Shown here one piece after another: positions 1-9,577 of a DNA stretch of 64,000 bases (position 1 is its first letter; each line of letters opens with the position of its first letter). The position numbers were made by a program, and so were the translations under genes. Below the pieces are notes generated by a model. It ran no database searches and was not told the DNA's origin. It was given only the letters and a program-made list of their open reading frames with translations. This stretch comes from Candidatus Opimibacter skivensis (GTDB lineage: Bacteria; Bacteroidota; Bacteroidia; Chitinophagales; Saprospiraceae), in NCBI GenBank assembly GCA_016722045.1, contig JADKGY010000029.1, positions 682,001 to 746,000 on the forward strand. The letters run 5' to 3'.

Positions 1-151
1 AAAATTTCGGACTGAAGACGTGATTATGTCCGTCAGCATTCTGATGTAATGAAAACAAATAAAGATCATAACCAGATTGGCTATAAATCCTACCTGTCGA
101 AAAGCAAAATACAATACAAATGCAAATAAGAAACTTAATACTGGTCATCAT
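1..151 (-). CDS. Secreted protein, N-terminal fragment cut by window edge
   Basis: Reading leftwards from a double ATG (151 or 148), the frame stays open to base 1. The first ~25 residues form a signal peptide: a basic start followed by the hydrophobic stretch FLICICIVFCF and a likely cleavage after IYSQ. The mature start, SGYDLYLFSLHQ, looks like the first strand of a TolB/PD40-type beta-propeller, but only ~25 mature residues are visible, so that family is a guess. It lies downstream of lepB on the same strand, separated by a long perfect palindrome. Confidence 0.6.
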   Translation of the reverse strand, partial: MMTSIKFLICICIVFCFSTGRIYSQSGYDLYLFSLHQNADGHNHVFSPKF

Positions 152-202
152 CGCAATTAAACGTACATAAAGACCACAAAGATAGGGCTTAAATCCAGTC
201 TA

Positions 203-258
203 ATTAATTTTTAAGAGTACGGACAGGTCGCGACCTGTCCGTACTCTTAAAAATTAAT
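203..258. repeat. Perfect 56-bp palindrome downstream of lepB
   Basis: Two 28-base arms (203-230 and 231-258) are perfectly complementary with no spacer; the centre reads GGTCGCGACC. It starts 7 bases after the lepB stop. As RNA it would form a very stable hairpin, which could end transcription or protect the 3' end, but no clean T-tract follows on the minus strand. It differs in sequence from the GTGGCAC palindromes elsewhere in the window, so it may be another REP-like family. Confidence 0.85.
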
Positions 259-265
259 ATCTTCC

Positions 266-1828
266 TCAATCCATCTTATACGCTGAGGTAAATATCCGGC
301 TCCAATTGATTCCATTGCTCATGCTTCCGTTTTTGGTAGAAAACCAAATAAAGAGTGGCTTGCCGACAATGTGATCCTCAGGAACAAAACCCCAGGCCCG
401 TGAATCTTCAGAGTTATGTCTGTTGTCCCCCATCGCCCAGTAATAATCCATCTTAAATGTGTACGTGGTGGAGGGCACACCATTGATGATAAACTGACCA
501 TTTTCAACTTTATAATCATTGTGTTCGTACACGTCGATGATCCTGGAATAGAGTGCTATGGTTTCAGATGTAAGTGCGACAGTGACTCCTTTTTTAGGAA
601 TGTAAATAGGACCGTAATTATCGACAGTCCATTTCCCGAAATGTACTTTATCGTATGGAAATAAATCTGTTGAATAGGGGGTCATATCAAAGGGCTCAAT
701 AATGATATTCGGGTCCATTTTTTTCAATTCGGCGACCTGCTCATTATCAAGATAAAATGGGACTTGTCTGTTCTGCGGAACACTTATCCCCATTTCTTCA
801 ACTTTCTCCCAATTCAGCCCATCAGCTTTTATCTGATAGATGAACTGCATGTGTCTTGGATTTTTTGCGGCAACACCATTGATATAAACCTGCTTATCAA
901 TGATCTGCAGACTATCACCTGCTATGGCTATGCATCGTTTGATATAGTGATCTTTTTTATCGATCGGTCGGGTGATCAATTTTGCATTGCCCACATCCCT
1001 TTTGGCTTCAGGACTTGTCTGTATCTGGTGTGCTGTGTAGGAACGCGAAGGTGATAAATAAACGCTGTCACCTACCGGCCAGTTAAATACGATTGGTTCA
1101 TTGCGATCTATATTTTCAAGCGCCGGCAGACGGAAGTAAGGAAGAGATGGTTTTTCCAGGTAAGATTCTGTCCCTAGTATGGGTATGGTATTGTGCAGGA
1201 GTGGAAACATAGCCACTGTCATCGGTGTCCTGATACCATAATGTGCTTTGCTTACAAAAAGAAAGTCACCGACCAATAAAGATCCTTCCATGGATGGCGT
1301 AGGAATCTTGTATGCTTCCAATAAAAACATGCGGATAAAAGCTGCCGCAAAAACTGCAAAGACAATGGCTTCTGTCCATTCACGAATAGCAGATTTACGG
1401 AAGGGATTGGATTTAATTAATTTCTCAGCTTGTCGCGGCTTGTTGCCTTTGATAGCTTCCAGAATTTGATTTTTATAATCTGCTTCTCTTGGAATAGCAG
1501 GCCCAACATACTTATCAGTTTTACTCAGGGCTATAGAAGTAAAAATGGCAGGCGCATAAATGACGGCCAAAGCGCTATGTCTGAACTTCAATTTATCAAA
1601 TGAGCGTACAAGATCGACGGCCATACCGCAGTAAATAAAGATATTGACGATGGGAAATAAAAGCCAAAGTGCATAGGCCGGTTTTCTTCCGATGAGTTTG
1701 CACCATTCTATAAAATTGACGCCCGGGATGAGGCCTTTGATAGCGGGGACACCAGCTTTTGGAAAAAGAAGATAGAGACTGATGCTCAGAAATATGTACG
1801 AAACTATAAGGAAGATGAGTATGGTCAC
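266..1828 (-). CDS. lepB: Signal peptidase I (long Bacteroidota form)
   Basis: Membrane serine protease that removes signal peptides from exported proteins. Start is GTG at 1828; 520 residues, longer than the ~320 of E. coli LepB. Residues ~1-90 are hydrophobic segments resembling a DUF5684-type membrane domain. A further TM segment near 155 precedes the catalytic Ser box (PTPSMEGSLLVGDF). The Lys box (KRCIAIAGDS) and the C-terminal signature GDNRHNSEDSRAWG are present. The long insert between the Ser and Lys boxes, and another before the GDNR box, are typical of Bacteroidota. All catalytic elements are intact. A TATCTTTG box lies about 32 bases upstream. Confidence 0.95.
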   Translation of the reverse strand: MTILIFLIVSYIFLSISLYLLFPKAGVPAIKGLIPGVNFIEWCKLIGRKPAYALWLLFPIVNIFIYCGMAVDLVRSFDKLKFRHSALAVIYAPAIFTSIALSKTDKYVGPAIPREADYKNQILEAIKGNKPRQAEKLIKSNPFRKSAIREWTEAIVFAVFAAAFIRMFLLEAYKIPTPSMEGSLLVGDFLFVSKAHYGIRTPMTVAMFPLLHNTIPILGTESYLEKPSLPYFRLPALENIDRNEPIVFNWPVGDSVYLSPSRSYTAHQIQTSPEAKRDVGNAKLITRPIDKKDHYIKRCIAIAGDSLQIIDKQVYINGVAAKNPRHMQFIYQIKADGLNWEKVEEMGISVPQNRQVPFYLDNEQVAELKKMDPNIIIEPFDMTPYSTDLFPYDKVHFGKWTVDNYGPIYIPKKGVTVALTSETIALYSRIIDVYEHNDYKVENGQFIINGVPSTTYTFKMDYYWAMGDNRHNSEDSRAWGFVPEDHIVGKPLFIWFSTKNGSMSNGINWSRIFTSAYKMD

Positions 1829-1859
1829 GTTATCTGGGTTTTGTTGAATGTAAGAGCGT

Positions 1860-1867
1860 CAAAGATA
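1860..1867 (-). promoter_or_regulatory. Candidate -7 box of the lepB promoter
   Basis: On the minus strand the bases read TATCTTTG, matching the Bacteroidota -7 consensus TAnnTTTG, about 32 bases before the GTG start of lepB. A clear -33 TTTG element is not visible at the ideal spacing, so this is a partial match. Confidence 0.45.
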
Positions 1868-1981
1868 GAGTAAATAGTATGTGCCTTCGATTAAACAGAG
1901 GAGCTAATCGACATACGTTTATGTGGCTCGTTTTAGCCGCCAAAAAAGTGCCCGGAGCTATTCTGTATCAGAGAGTTAGAC

Positions 1982-2026
1982 CATCGTGGCACGACTAGTG
2001 GTGGCACGACTAGTCGTGCCACGATG
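1982..2026. repeat. REP-like palindrome, GTGGCACGA type
   Basis: Arms of 18 bases (1982-1999 and 2009-2026) are perfectly complementary around a 9-base loop. The unit GTGGCACGACTAG occurs twice directly and once inverted. It lies 9 bases beyond the 3' end of the MoxR-type gene and is closely related to the palindrome at 27396-27453. A bidirectional hairpin terminator role is possible but unproven. Confidence 0.85.
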
Positions 2027-2035
2027 TCAAATGAC

Positions 2036-3508
2036 TCAATCACGGTCCTCTTCATCAAGATCATTCAGCATCTTACCCAGCGGATCGCTGAAGCCTATTT
2101 TCCCCTGTGTCAATTCCTTAGTTAGTACATCAAGGTCTGCCAGTGAATGGAGCACGATTTCTTTAAAAACGTAATAATCCGACTTTGGAACTTTGTGTGA
2201 TTCAAGCAGTCTATCCATCCCGGGTACTGAATCCAGGGTACTTTGGAAGAAGTTATCTTCAGCATCATTGGGCAGTTGTATCACATTGCTGTCTCCGAAA
2301 AAAGCACGGATGGCTCCATAAGGATCTTTTACTTTTCCCTTTTTAATTTTTTCAGGATGAGGGAATGTTTCGAGAAATTCTTCACGCACAGCCTGGCTTA
2401 CTAATTGAAGAGCCACATTGTACTGGCCTTCAACTTCGCCTTCATAGACCAGTTCAACTTTTCCGGTGATGGAAGGAATGATGCCCCAGAAATCAGCAAT
2501 GCGGGCTACAGTAGAAGTCTCTTTATTGATCAGCACTCTTCTTTCTGCAGTACTATATAAATTTTCGAGAGCTGTTATACTAAGACGAGCCGATACACCT
2601 GATTTTTCATCCACAAATTCACTTTTTCGGGCAGCGAAACTTATGCGTTCCAGGATATTAAAGACAATATCAGGAACCTGAACTTTCTTACGCTGTGCGG
2701 ATGTAATAGATGCTTCCTGCAGGGTGATGGCTCTCGCTGTAGAGAGTTCTTCAGGATAATGGGTCAGGATCTGACTTTCAATTCTGTCTTTAAGAGGTGT
2801 GATGATCGAGCCTCTGTTCGTATAATCTTCCGGATTGGCTGTGAATACGAATTCGATATCTAAATCAAGACGTGTTTTGAAACCACGGATCTGGATGTCA
2901 CCTTCCTGTAAAATATTGAAAAGAGATACCTGAATTCGGGCCTGTAAATCCGGAATTTCATTGATGACAAAAATGCAACGATGAGATCTTGGTATCAGTC
3001 CGAAGTGAATGACGCGTTCATCGCTGTAGGGTAATTTTAATGTAGCCGCTTTGATCGGATCAACGTCTCCTATAAGATCAGCAACAGATACATCAGGTGT
3101 TGCTAATTTCTCAACATACCTTTCATCACGATGAATCCAGGATACCGGTGTATCATCTTTTAAATCTTCTACTAATTTTTTGCCAAATGAAGAAATCGGT
3201 TCCATCGGATCATCATTCAGCTCACTGCCTTTGATGATCGGAACATATTCATCCAGCAAGGCGGTCATTAATCTTGCAAGCCTTGTCTTCGCCTGGCCCC
3301 TGAGCCCAAGGAGAAGGATATTGTGTCTTGAGAGTATCGCCCGTTCCATATCAGGAATGACCGTATCATCAAATCCATAAATACCTTCGAAAACAGGCTG
3401 ACGATTCTGCAGTCGTTTGATAAGATTATCGCGGAGTTCTTCCTTTATAGATTTAGGTTGATACCCTTGTTTTTTAAGTTCGCCTAATGTGGTCGCTAAT
3501 GCCATCAA
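2036..3508 (-). CDS. MoxR/magnesium-chelatase-type AAA+ ATPase
   Basis: AAA+ ATPase of the MoxR/ChlI group, 490 residues. The Walker A loop is GLRGQAKTRL near residue 90. The Walker B-like region reads CIFVINEIPDL near 180, and FVFTANPEDY is the sensor-1 region. Such ATPases act as metallochelatase or assembly chaperones with a VWA partner. That partner is encoded immediately upstream and overlaps by four bases (ATGA), implying translational coupling. The in-frame Met-Met start leaves the exact initiation codon open by one residue. The substrate is unknown; true Mg-chelatase activity is unlikely as no chlorophyll genes are seen. Confidence 0.85.
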   Translation of the reverse strand: MMALATTLGELKKQGYQPKSIKEELRDNLIKRLQNRQPVFEGIYGFDDTVIPDMERAILSRHNILLLGLRGQAKTRLARLMTALLDEYVPIIKGSELNDDPMEPISSFGKKLVEDLKDDTPVSWIHRDERYVEKLATPDVSVADLIGDVDPIKAATLKLPYSDERVIHFGLIPRSHRCIFVINEIPDLQARIQVSLFNILQEGDIQIRGFKTRLDLDIEFVFTANPEDYTNRGSIITPLKDRIESQILTHYPEELSTARAITLQEASITSAQRKKVQVPDIVFNILERISFAARKSEFVDEKSGVSARLSITALENLYSTAERRVLINKETSTVARIADFWGIIPSITGKVELVYEGEVEGQYNVALQLVSQAVREEFLETFPHPEKIKKGKVKDPYGAIRAFFGDSNVIQLPNDAEDNFFQSTLDSVPGMDRLLESHKVPKSDYYVFKEIVLHSLADLDVLTKELTQGKIGFSDPLGKMLNDLDEEDRD

Positions 3509-4602
3509 TGTTTAAATTTTCGCTTATTCTGTTTATAATCTAAAAAAATAAAGGACCCTAATCCTTCAAGTGAACTGTAGAATGCCTTCCCATCATTTGC
3601 CTTCGTGAACTGATCAACATACTGCACGAGCCAAGGATCACGGGCTATCATAAATGTGGTGATCGGTATATTTTGTTTCCTGCATTTCACAGCGAGGGCA
3701 AAACATCTTGTCAGAATTTTTTTATCCAGGCCAAAACTGTTTTGATAATATTTTTTTCCAATCTTGATGCAGGTGGGTTTTCCATCTGTGATCATCATGA
3801 TTTGCTTATTCGGATTTCTTCTTTTCCTTAAAATCTCCATCGCAAGTTCAAGGCCTGCAACAGTATTGGTGTGGTAAGGGCCTACCTGGAGATAAGGAAG
3901 ATCCTTTATCTCTATTTGCCAGGCGTCATCGCCAAAGACGATAATATCAAGTGTGTCTTTCGGATATCTTGTTGTGATCAATTCAGACAAAGCCATGGCG
4001 ACCTTTTTGGCAGGTGTGATCCGGTCTTCACCATAGAGGATCATCGAATGCGACACATCGATCATGAGCACAGTACTCATTTGAGATTGATAGAAGCTCT
4101 CATGAATCTGCATATCCTCCTGGGTGAGACTGAATTCTTCTATCCCGTGATTGATATGGGCGTTTTTAATTGTTTCTGATACCGCAATCTGGTCAAGGGA
4201 ATCACCCCATTCGTAGGGTTTGATTTCAGCGGTGACTTCATCACCTATACCGATTGCATTTGTTTTGTGGTCACCTCGTTTGGACTTTTTAAGCTCATCA
4301 AATACATCTTCAAGCGCTTTTCGCCGCATCTCAAGTTCCATCTTTGCAGCGGGAACCAGTTTGTCGTTTTTACCTTCATCCTTGATGTATCCTTTTTCCT
4401 TCAGATCCCTGATGAAATCCGCCATTCCATAGTCAGGAGTTGTCAGGTTATATTGCCTGTCAAGCTGGGTGAGCCAGCTAAGGGATTCACTTACATTGCC
4501 AGATGTGTAAAGAAGCAATTCCTTGAAAATCTTCAGCAGATTTTCGAAAGGGCTGTCGCCGAAGGCATCCGGATCAAATTTTCTGAAATTCCAACTGTAC
4601 AT
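3505..4602 (-). CDS. VWA-domain protein, partner of the MoxR-type ATPase
   Basis: 365 residues. The C-terminal half is a von Willebrand A domain with the metal-binding MIDAS motif visible as LMIDVSHSM (DxSxS-type) near residue 180, and MMITDGKPT later as the third MIDAS element. The N-terminal half is helical and charged. No signal peptide or TM segment is seen, so it is probably cytoplasmic. It is the first gene of a two-gene operon with the downstream AAA+ ATPase. By analogy with MoxR-VWA pairs, it likely recruits a substrate for ATP-driven remodelling or metal insertion. Confidence 0.85.
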   Translation of the reverse strand: MYSWNFRKFDPDAFGDSPFENLLKIFKELLLYTSGNVSESLSWLTQLDRQYNLTTPDYGMADFIRDLKEKGYIKDEGKNDKLVPAAKMELEMRRKALEDVFDELKKSKRGDHKTNAIGIGDEVTAEIKPYEWGDSLDQIAVSETIKNAHINHGIEEFSLTQEDMQIHESFYQSQMSTVLMIDVSHSMILYGEDRITPAKKVAMALSELITTRYPKDTLDIIVFGDDAWQIEIKDLPYLQVGPYHTNTVAGLELAMEILRKRRNPNKQIMMITDGKPTCIKIGKKYYQNSFGLDKKILTRCFALAVKCRKQNIPITTFMIARDPWLVQYVDQFTKANDGKAFYSSLEGLGSFIFLDYKQNKRKFKH

Positions 4603-4711
4603 AATGACTCAATAGGACAATTAACCAATTGAAATGTTCAAAGAATTCGAAAAATGAGCAATCCAATGTTTCCGAAGGGCCGGGGGCAATAGTGATATGG
4701 GGATGATAGGT

Positions 4712-5677
4712 TTATTTCAATGTAAAACTTGCCTTGCCTGATTGAAAGCCCTTATTATAGATCTCGATCTGGTAGGTTCCTGTTTCAAAAGCAGTGCCTG
4801 GTTGCCAATTGATACAACCCGACATGACTTCATTGGCATAATCCAATTCTACAAACTGTGTAAATTGAATGGATTCACCTGTGTTTGTAAGTTGCAAATT
4901 TCCTGATCCCAAATCCTGGATAGCCATGACTTCGCCAAGCGGATTAATGAGCCTGATATAGAATTTTTCCTTGCCTTTTTCGGCTACCACATTTTCCTTT
5001 GTTTTGAAACAAATTTTTACCCCATCGATTGATTTGGCTTTATTTGAATCCTTTTCTTTTCCGGAGCCCTTAACAAAATAGCCGGATGCAGAGATATCGG
5101 ATACTTTGACTGAGGATGCTATATTTACTTTGTGTGCCAATGCTTCTTTATCTTTCTGAAGTTGTTCTTTCTCAGTAGCCAGGGCATTGCGTGATGTAGC
5201 TAATTCTTCATTTGTTGCTTTTCCCTGTTCAACCTGAATAGAGAGTTCCTGACGTTGATTTAGCAGCAAAGAATTTGTATCTCTTAAAGCTGCATTTTGT
5301 TTTTTCAGGTTCTCGACTTCGGTGACGAATATCCGGAGGCGTGCGATTTCTTCACGGGCTTTCTGCAGATCTTTTGCCGTGGTGATCATGGTGGCTATCT
5401 TATCTTTTTGCGCCTTGAGTTCTGTTTTCTGTGTTTCGATCATGGCGTTTAGCTCACTATTGTTTGAGCGCATTTCTTCCAGGTCTGAAAGTGCCTTATA
5501 GTATTCCTTTTCCAGGTCTGCTTTCAGGCGGGTTTCTTCAATCAGCTCAGAATTCTGGCTCTTGATGAGCTTGTCCTGATTGACCTTGGTATAGATCAAA
5601 AAAGCACTAAGGCCTAGAAGAGCGATGATGGCGACTGTGGCCAATGCCAGTAGCTTTTGTTGGGATGATTGGGACAT
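4712..5677 (-). CDS. Membrane-anchored coiled-coil protein
   Basis: 321 residues, no recognised family. One N-terminal TM segment (about residues 9-29, ALATVAIIALLGLSAFLIYT) is followed by a long coiled coil (~35-190) rich in E, K, Q and L. A C-terminal beta-rich domain (~195-321) ends in KASFTLK. The arrangement suggests an inner-membrane protein with a periplasmic coiled-coil stalk and a globular tip. It is transcribed alone, away from the exonuclease gene on the other strand. No function is assigned. Confidence 0.75.
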   Translation of the reverse strand: MSQSSQQKLLALATVAIIALLGLSAFLIYTKVNQDKLIKSQNSELIEETRLKADLEKEYYKALSDLEEMRSNNSELNAMIETQKTELKAQKDKIATMITTAKDLQKAREEIARLRIFVTEVENLKKQNAALRDTNSLLLNQRQELSIQVEQGKATNEELATSRNALATEKEQLQKDKEALAHKVNIASSVKVSDISASGYFVKGSGKEKDSNKAKSIDGVKICFKTKENVVAEKGKEKFYIRLINPLGEVMAIQDLGSGNLQLTNTGESIQFTQFVELDYANEVMSGCINWQPGTAFETGTYQIEIYNKGFQSGKASFTLK

Positions 5678-5923
5678 AGGAATTAAAATCGATTAATTTA
5701 TATGAATAAGCTATTGAATCCAAAAGAAAAAGGGGTCAGATTCAGGGGATTAAGCCTTGCCGAAACGAGGATGAGACAAATATCTGATTTTTTAGCATAG
5801 GATTGTAATTCCCGAGGCAAATCCCTAACTTAGGTGGCTTATTTGAATACTTAGCCAGGAATACTAACGAAAACAGAAATAAAGATATTTCCTGGGATTT
5901 TTCACCGGTTAAATTGCTCCTAC

Positions 5924-6664
5924 ATGTCATCTCTCCAACACATCTTGTTTCTCGATGTAGAAACCGTATCCCAACACCGTGAATTCCATGAAATGGACGA
6001 CCATGGAAAGCATCTCTGGCAACAAAAAATAGGCTATATGGCACGCAGAGATGACCATGTATGGACGGATGAAGAATACGCGCAGAGTTATAAAGAAAGG
6101 GCGGCGATCTATGCAGAATTTGGAAAAGCAATAGTGATCAGCGCCGGCATCATCACCACAAGTGAGGATAAAAATCAAAGCTTGCGGATCAAATCCTTTT
6201 ATGGACATAATGAGGCTGAGGTGCTGGAAGCCTTTGCCAATATTCTTCAGAAAAACTTTTTTGACCAGAATACGCATGTATTGTGCGGCCACAATATCCG
6301 TGAGTTTGATATGCCCTATTTATGCCGTCGCATGACTGTGCATGGCATTGAACTTCCATCTCTCCTCAATATCAGTGGTAAAAAGCCGTGGGAAGTAAAA
6401 TTTGTCGCGGATACGCTTGAATTGTGGAAATATGGAGATCATAAAAATTTTACTTCACTTGATCTGCTCGCTTATTCTTTAGGTATTCCTTCCCCAAAAG
6501 ATGTGATGGATGGAAGCATGGTAGGAAATGCATATTGGGAGGAGAACAGGTTAGAAGAGATAAAGCAATATTGTGAAAAGGATGTAGTCACAGTTGCTCA
6601 GGTTTGGTTAAGGCTAAATAATTTTCCGGTGCTGACAGAGGGGCAAATTGTGATTACGAATTGA
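5924..6664 (+). CDS. DEDDy 3'-5' exonuclease (PolB-proofreading-like)
   Basis: 246 residues, a stand-alone exonuclease of the RNase H-like fold. Exo I is FLDVETV near residue 9 (D and E metal ligands), Exo II is GHNIREFDMPYL near 124, and Exo III is YCEKDVVTV near 221 with the YxxxD spacing of the DEDDy class. It lacks a polymerase domain and matches the predicted PolB-like 3'-5' exonucleases common in Bacteroidota. A role in DNA repair or RNA trimming is likely but not shown by context. Confidence 0.85.
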   Translation: MSSLQHILFLDVETVSQHREFHEMDDHGKHLWQQKIGYMARRDDHVWTDEEYAQSYKERAAIYAEFGKAIVISAGIITTSEDKNQSLRIKSFYGHNEAEVLEAFANILQKNFFDQNTHVLCGHNIREFDMPYLCRRMTVHGIELPSLLNISGKKPWEVKFVADTLELWKYGDHKNFTSLDLLAYSLGIPSPKDVMDGSMVGNAYWEENRLEEIKQYCEKDVVTVAQVWLRLNNFPVLTEGQIVITN

Positions 6665-6808
6665 GACAGATATTTCTTGTAAGGATCACTTTTTCTTAAA
6701 TCGGACGCAAATAGGAATTAGAGTAAATTATGAATGCAAATATTAATGCCTTACTAATTAGATATGTTCGATTTGAGAAAACATCAGAGAAACAGTGCTT
6801 TATTGCTT

Positions 6809-7834
6809 TTAATTCTTCAAGCTAGTCATCATCTTCGCCTGTCTAAATGTACCGATATTGTTTTCAACTTCCAGTTGATAGAGATAATTTGCTTTTGGCA
6901 GATTTAAATTCTTCAGACTAATTTCTATTTTTTGTTCGCCTGCACTTAAGCCCGTCTTTGAGATTGTAGCTACTTTTTTTCCGGAGAGATCAAACAAATC
7001 CAGTTTTACATTTGAATTTTCTTTCAGTGTGAAAGGAACTACAGTCTCAACATTAAACGGATTAGGATAATTCTGTTCAAGTTTGAATTGGCCACCGGTT
7101 TCCGGTTCCAATTGTTGCAATGCAGTTGTACCTGTTCCATCGATCGTGACTTCGAGATAACTGTTATATCCACCTGTGTTCGGATTCGGAGTCAGCGTTG
7201 CTAATTGTAAAGCATAGCCATCGGAGAAAACATTGTCAGTATTAAAAGTCTGCGGATCTGCACCATAGGTAGTATATGGTGTATGTGAAGTTAACACAGC
7301 ATTTTTTTCGGTCAGAGGATAGGTGAGTTGAGAAGTGACTTGCAAAACTGAACTGAGAAAAATCTGGAAATGGATGTGCACTATTCTACCGGGATACCAA
7401 CCGGGAAAAATAGTAGTAAAGTGGACTTCACCATTCGCATCGGTCATCTGGATACCTCTTAAGAACGTTTCTCCTGCATGATTCTGCACACCCTGATGAG
7501 CATTTGTGGTATACCCACTGTAATACCCGTGAGCGCTGCAATGCCAGACATCAACCCGGCAATTAGGCATCGGAAGACAATTGACGGCACCGATTATTTT
7601 GAGTGTTTGATCTAATTGTATTCCTTCCTGAGCCTCACGAATATCCGTGCGGAACATTGCCTGATTGTTGTGCAAATCCAAAGGATACGGTCCGGCAGTC
7701 TCCGATGGAATCAGTGTGCAACCACCACCCACTAATAGTGTGTTGGATTTCTTCACTGACGATTTATTAAATGGAATCAGTGTAGCCGCACCAGCTAATC
7801 CTGACAATCGGAGAAAATCTCTTCGCTTATTCAT
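6809..7834 (-). CDS. Secreted intradiol-dioxygenase-like protein with T9SS sorting domain
   Basis: The start at 7834 is preferred over a codon 30 bases upstream because it begins MNKRRDFLRLSG, a Tat-like twin-arginine signal. Residues ~40-240 resemble intradiol ring-cleavage dioxygenases (protocatechuate 3,4-dioxygenase fold). Candidate Fe(III) ligands are Tyr in GYYSGY, Tyr in PGWYPGR and two His in IVHIHFQ. The last ~85 residues, starting near QNYPNPFN, form a type IX secretion C-terminal sorting domain. The protein is therefore likely exported and released or surface-attached. The substrate could be an extracellular catechol, but no other aromatic-degradation genes are nearby. Confidence 0.85.
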   Translation of the reverse strand: MNKRRDFLRLSGLAGAATLIPFNKSSVKKSNTLLVGGGCTLIPSETAGPYPLDLHNNQAMFRTDIREAQEGIQLDQTLKIIGAVNCLPMPNCRVDVWHCSAHGYYSGYTTNAHQGVQNHAGETFLRGIQMTDANGEVHFTTIFPGWYPGRIVHIHFQIFLSSVLQVTSQLTYPLTEKNAVLTSHTPYTTYGADPQTFNTDNVFSDGYALQLATLTPNPNTGGYNSYLEVTIDGTGTTALQQLEPETGGQFKLEQNYPNPFNVETVVPFTLKENSNVKLDLFDLSGKKVATISKTGLSAGEQKIEISLKNLNLPKANYLYQLEVENNIGTFRQAKMMTSLKN

Positions 7835-7995
7835 TTGCAATTCGTATTCATTTTTAACAATCAATCAAATTTACCTAATAAATCTTACCTCCCTTCAATT
7901 TGAAGGACGGAATACTCCAACATATATTAATAAAAGAAAAGAGACGCGATAAATCACGTCTCTACAATAGTTATAAGTTAGAATTGAAAAAATCT

Positions 7996-9543
7996 CTAAT
8001 TAACGACAACCCCTCTTGTCACACTTTGATTACCCTGTTTAAGATGAATGAAATAATGTCCACTAGGCACACCAGGCAGATTCACTTTTTGAGAGACAAG
8101 CGAATTGACTCCTTTCGAACCCGTCCATGATTTTATGGTGTGGCCCCATTTATCCATCATCGTTGCGGACCACGGTTCGCCGTTTGACAGCCATTCTAAA
8201 GTAGTGCTATTAGAAGCAGGATTCGGGAAAATTTTGAAATGGACATCCTTAAATACTTCATTCTGTATTGCTGTGAAAATGGAGCATCCTTCGATCAGTG
8301 GCAGGAATTGTATGTCGGGGCTAAGAATTGCTTTAACATCATTTTCACTCATGCCTAACCAATCTCTCAAAACTGTCCCGTATACGGATCTGAAATCGTA
8401 TTGCAATGCTACACCTTCCTGTGGATCTGCGCCTGTATCGATTTGTGCATTATCTCCCAACACTCCTGGTTTAACGCATGGACCAAAGAGCATCAACGGT
8501 GCAGCCGTACCATGATCCGTACCTACACTATCATTTGATTTGATCTGCCGTCCAAATTCTGAGAATGTCATCGTGATCACCTTCTCATCAAGCCCTGCAA
8601 GCTTCAGATCCTGTTGGAACAAGCCCATGGCTTCAGATAATTGTCCGAGCAATGTAGCGTGATTACCCTGTGTTGTATCTGTATCCGTTTGTCCGGAATG
8701 CGTATCAAATCCTCCGAGTGATACGATATATACTTTTGTTTTTAATCCACCTGATATGAGCAATGCAACATTTTTCAACTGGCCTGCGAGGCGATTGGTT
8801 GTCGGATAGTCTACATTATTTGCACCGCCTTCTGCAGCGTTGAGGATAACATCTGAATAGGCATTTGTCTGTGCAATCGCATCAATCAGAAATCTCAATT
8901 CCTTACCGTAATTATTATCAGGAAAACCGCCGGTCTCCCCTTCATCCAATGGCTTTAATGCAAACGGATCATTCAGCGCGAGTGAAAAATTTGTGATCGG
9001 TCCCTGGCATGTTTCAGAGACAAGTGAACCCATCGTCAGTGCAAAAGGTGATTCATGATCTGCATTTGGATACCCATCAGGATACTCGGGATATGAATTG
9101 TAAAAATATCGGCCTAACCATCCTGTGGATATATATTCAGTAGCTGAGGAGCCGGAAGTCCAGATATCTGTTGACCGGAAGTGTGAGCGGTCCTGATTGG
9201 GATATGAAACACCTTGTACTATACCCATTTTGCCATCCTGATATAACTGATGCATATGGGTCATAGCCGGATGCAATCCTAAACTTGTTTCAATAGGAAG
9301 GACACTGGATTCAGGAATTAAAATATTCGGACGAAGTACACTCAGTGCACTGTATTGATCTACAGGAATGACACAATTAAGTCCATCATTGCCTCCACTG
9401 AGTTGAATCAATACAAGGACTCTGTCATTCTCGGGTCCTGCACCGTACATAAATGGAAAGGGAACGGCACCCAATTTCATTCCATTGAGTAATACGGGTA
9501 CTGAAGTAAGAGCTCCTGTGCGTAAAAAATTTCTCCTTTTCAT
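7996..9543 (-). CDS. DUF1501 family secreted protein with T9SS sorting domain
   Basis: 515 residues. It starts MKRRNFLRTGAL, a twin-arginine-like signal. The main body (~30-430) matches DUF1501, a sulfatase/alkaline-phosphatase-like fold; the segments QLSGGNDGLN and FDTHSGQ are typical. The C-terminus (IFPNPASNS and following) is a T9SS sorting domain. It is encoded 34 bases downstream of the DUF1800 gene, the standard pairing in Bacteroidota and Planctomycetota. The function of the pair is not established; they are thought to be exported together. Confidence 0.85.
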   Translation of the reverse strand: MKRRNFLRTGALTSVPVLLNGMKLGAVPFPFMYGAGPENDRVLVLIQLSGGNDGLNCVIPVDQYSALSVLRPNILIPESSVLPIETSLGLHPAMTHMHQLYQDGKMGIVQGVSYPNQDRSHFRSTDIWTSGSSATEYISTGWLGRYFYNSYPEYPDGYPNADHESPFALTMGSLVSETCQGPITNFSLALNDPFALKPLDEGETGGFPDNNYGKELRFLIDAIAQTNAYSDVILNAAEGGANNVDYPTTNRLAGQLKNVALLISGGLKTKVYIVSLGGFDTHSGQTDTDTTQGNHATLLGQLSEAMGLFQQDLKLAGLDEKVITMTFSEFGRQIKSNDSVGTDHGTAAPLMLFGPCVKPGVLGDNAQIDTGADPQEGVALQYDFRSVYGTVLRDWLGMSENDVKAILSPDIQFLPLIEGCSIFTAIQNEVFKDVHFKIFPNPASNSTTLEWLSNGEPWSATMMDKWGHTIKSWTGSKGVNSLVSQKVNLPGVPSGHYFIHLKQGNQSVTRGVVVN

Positions 9544-9577
9544 AGATAAGATATTTGATGGCTTGAAGCCAGGGCTA

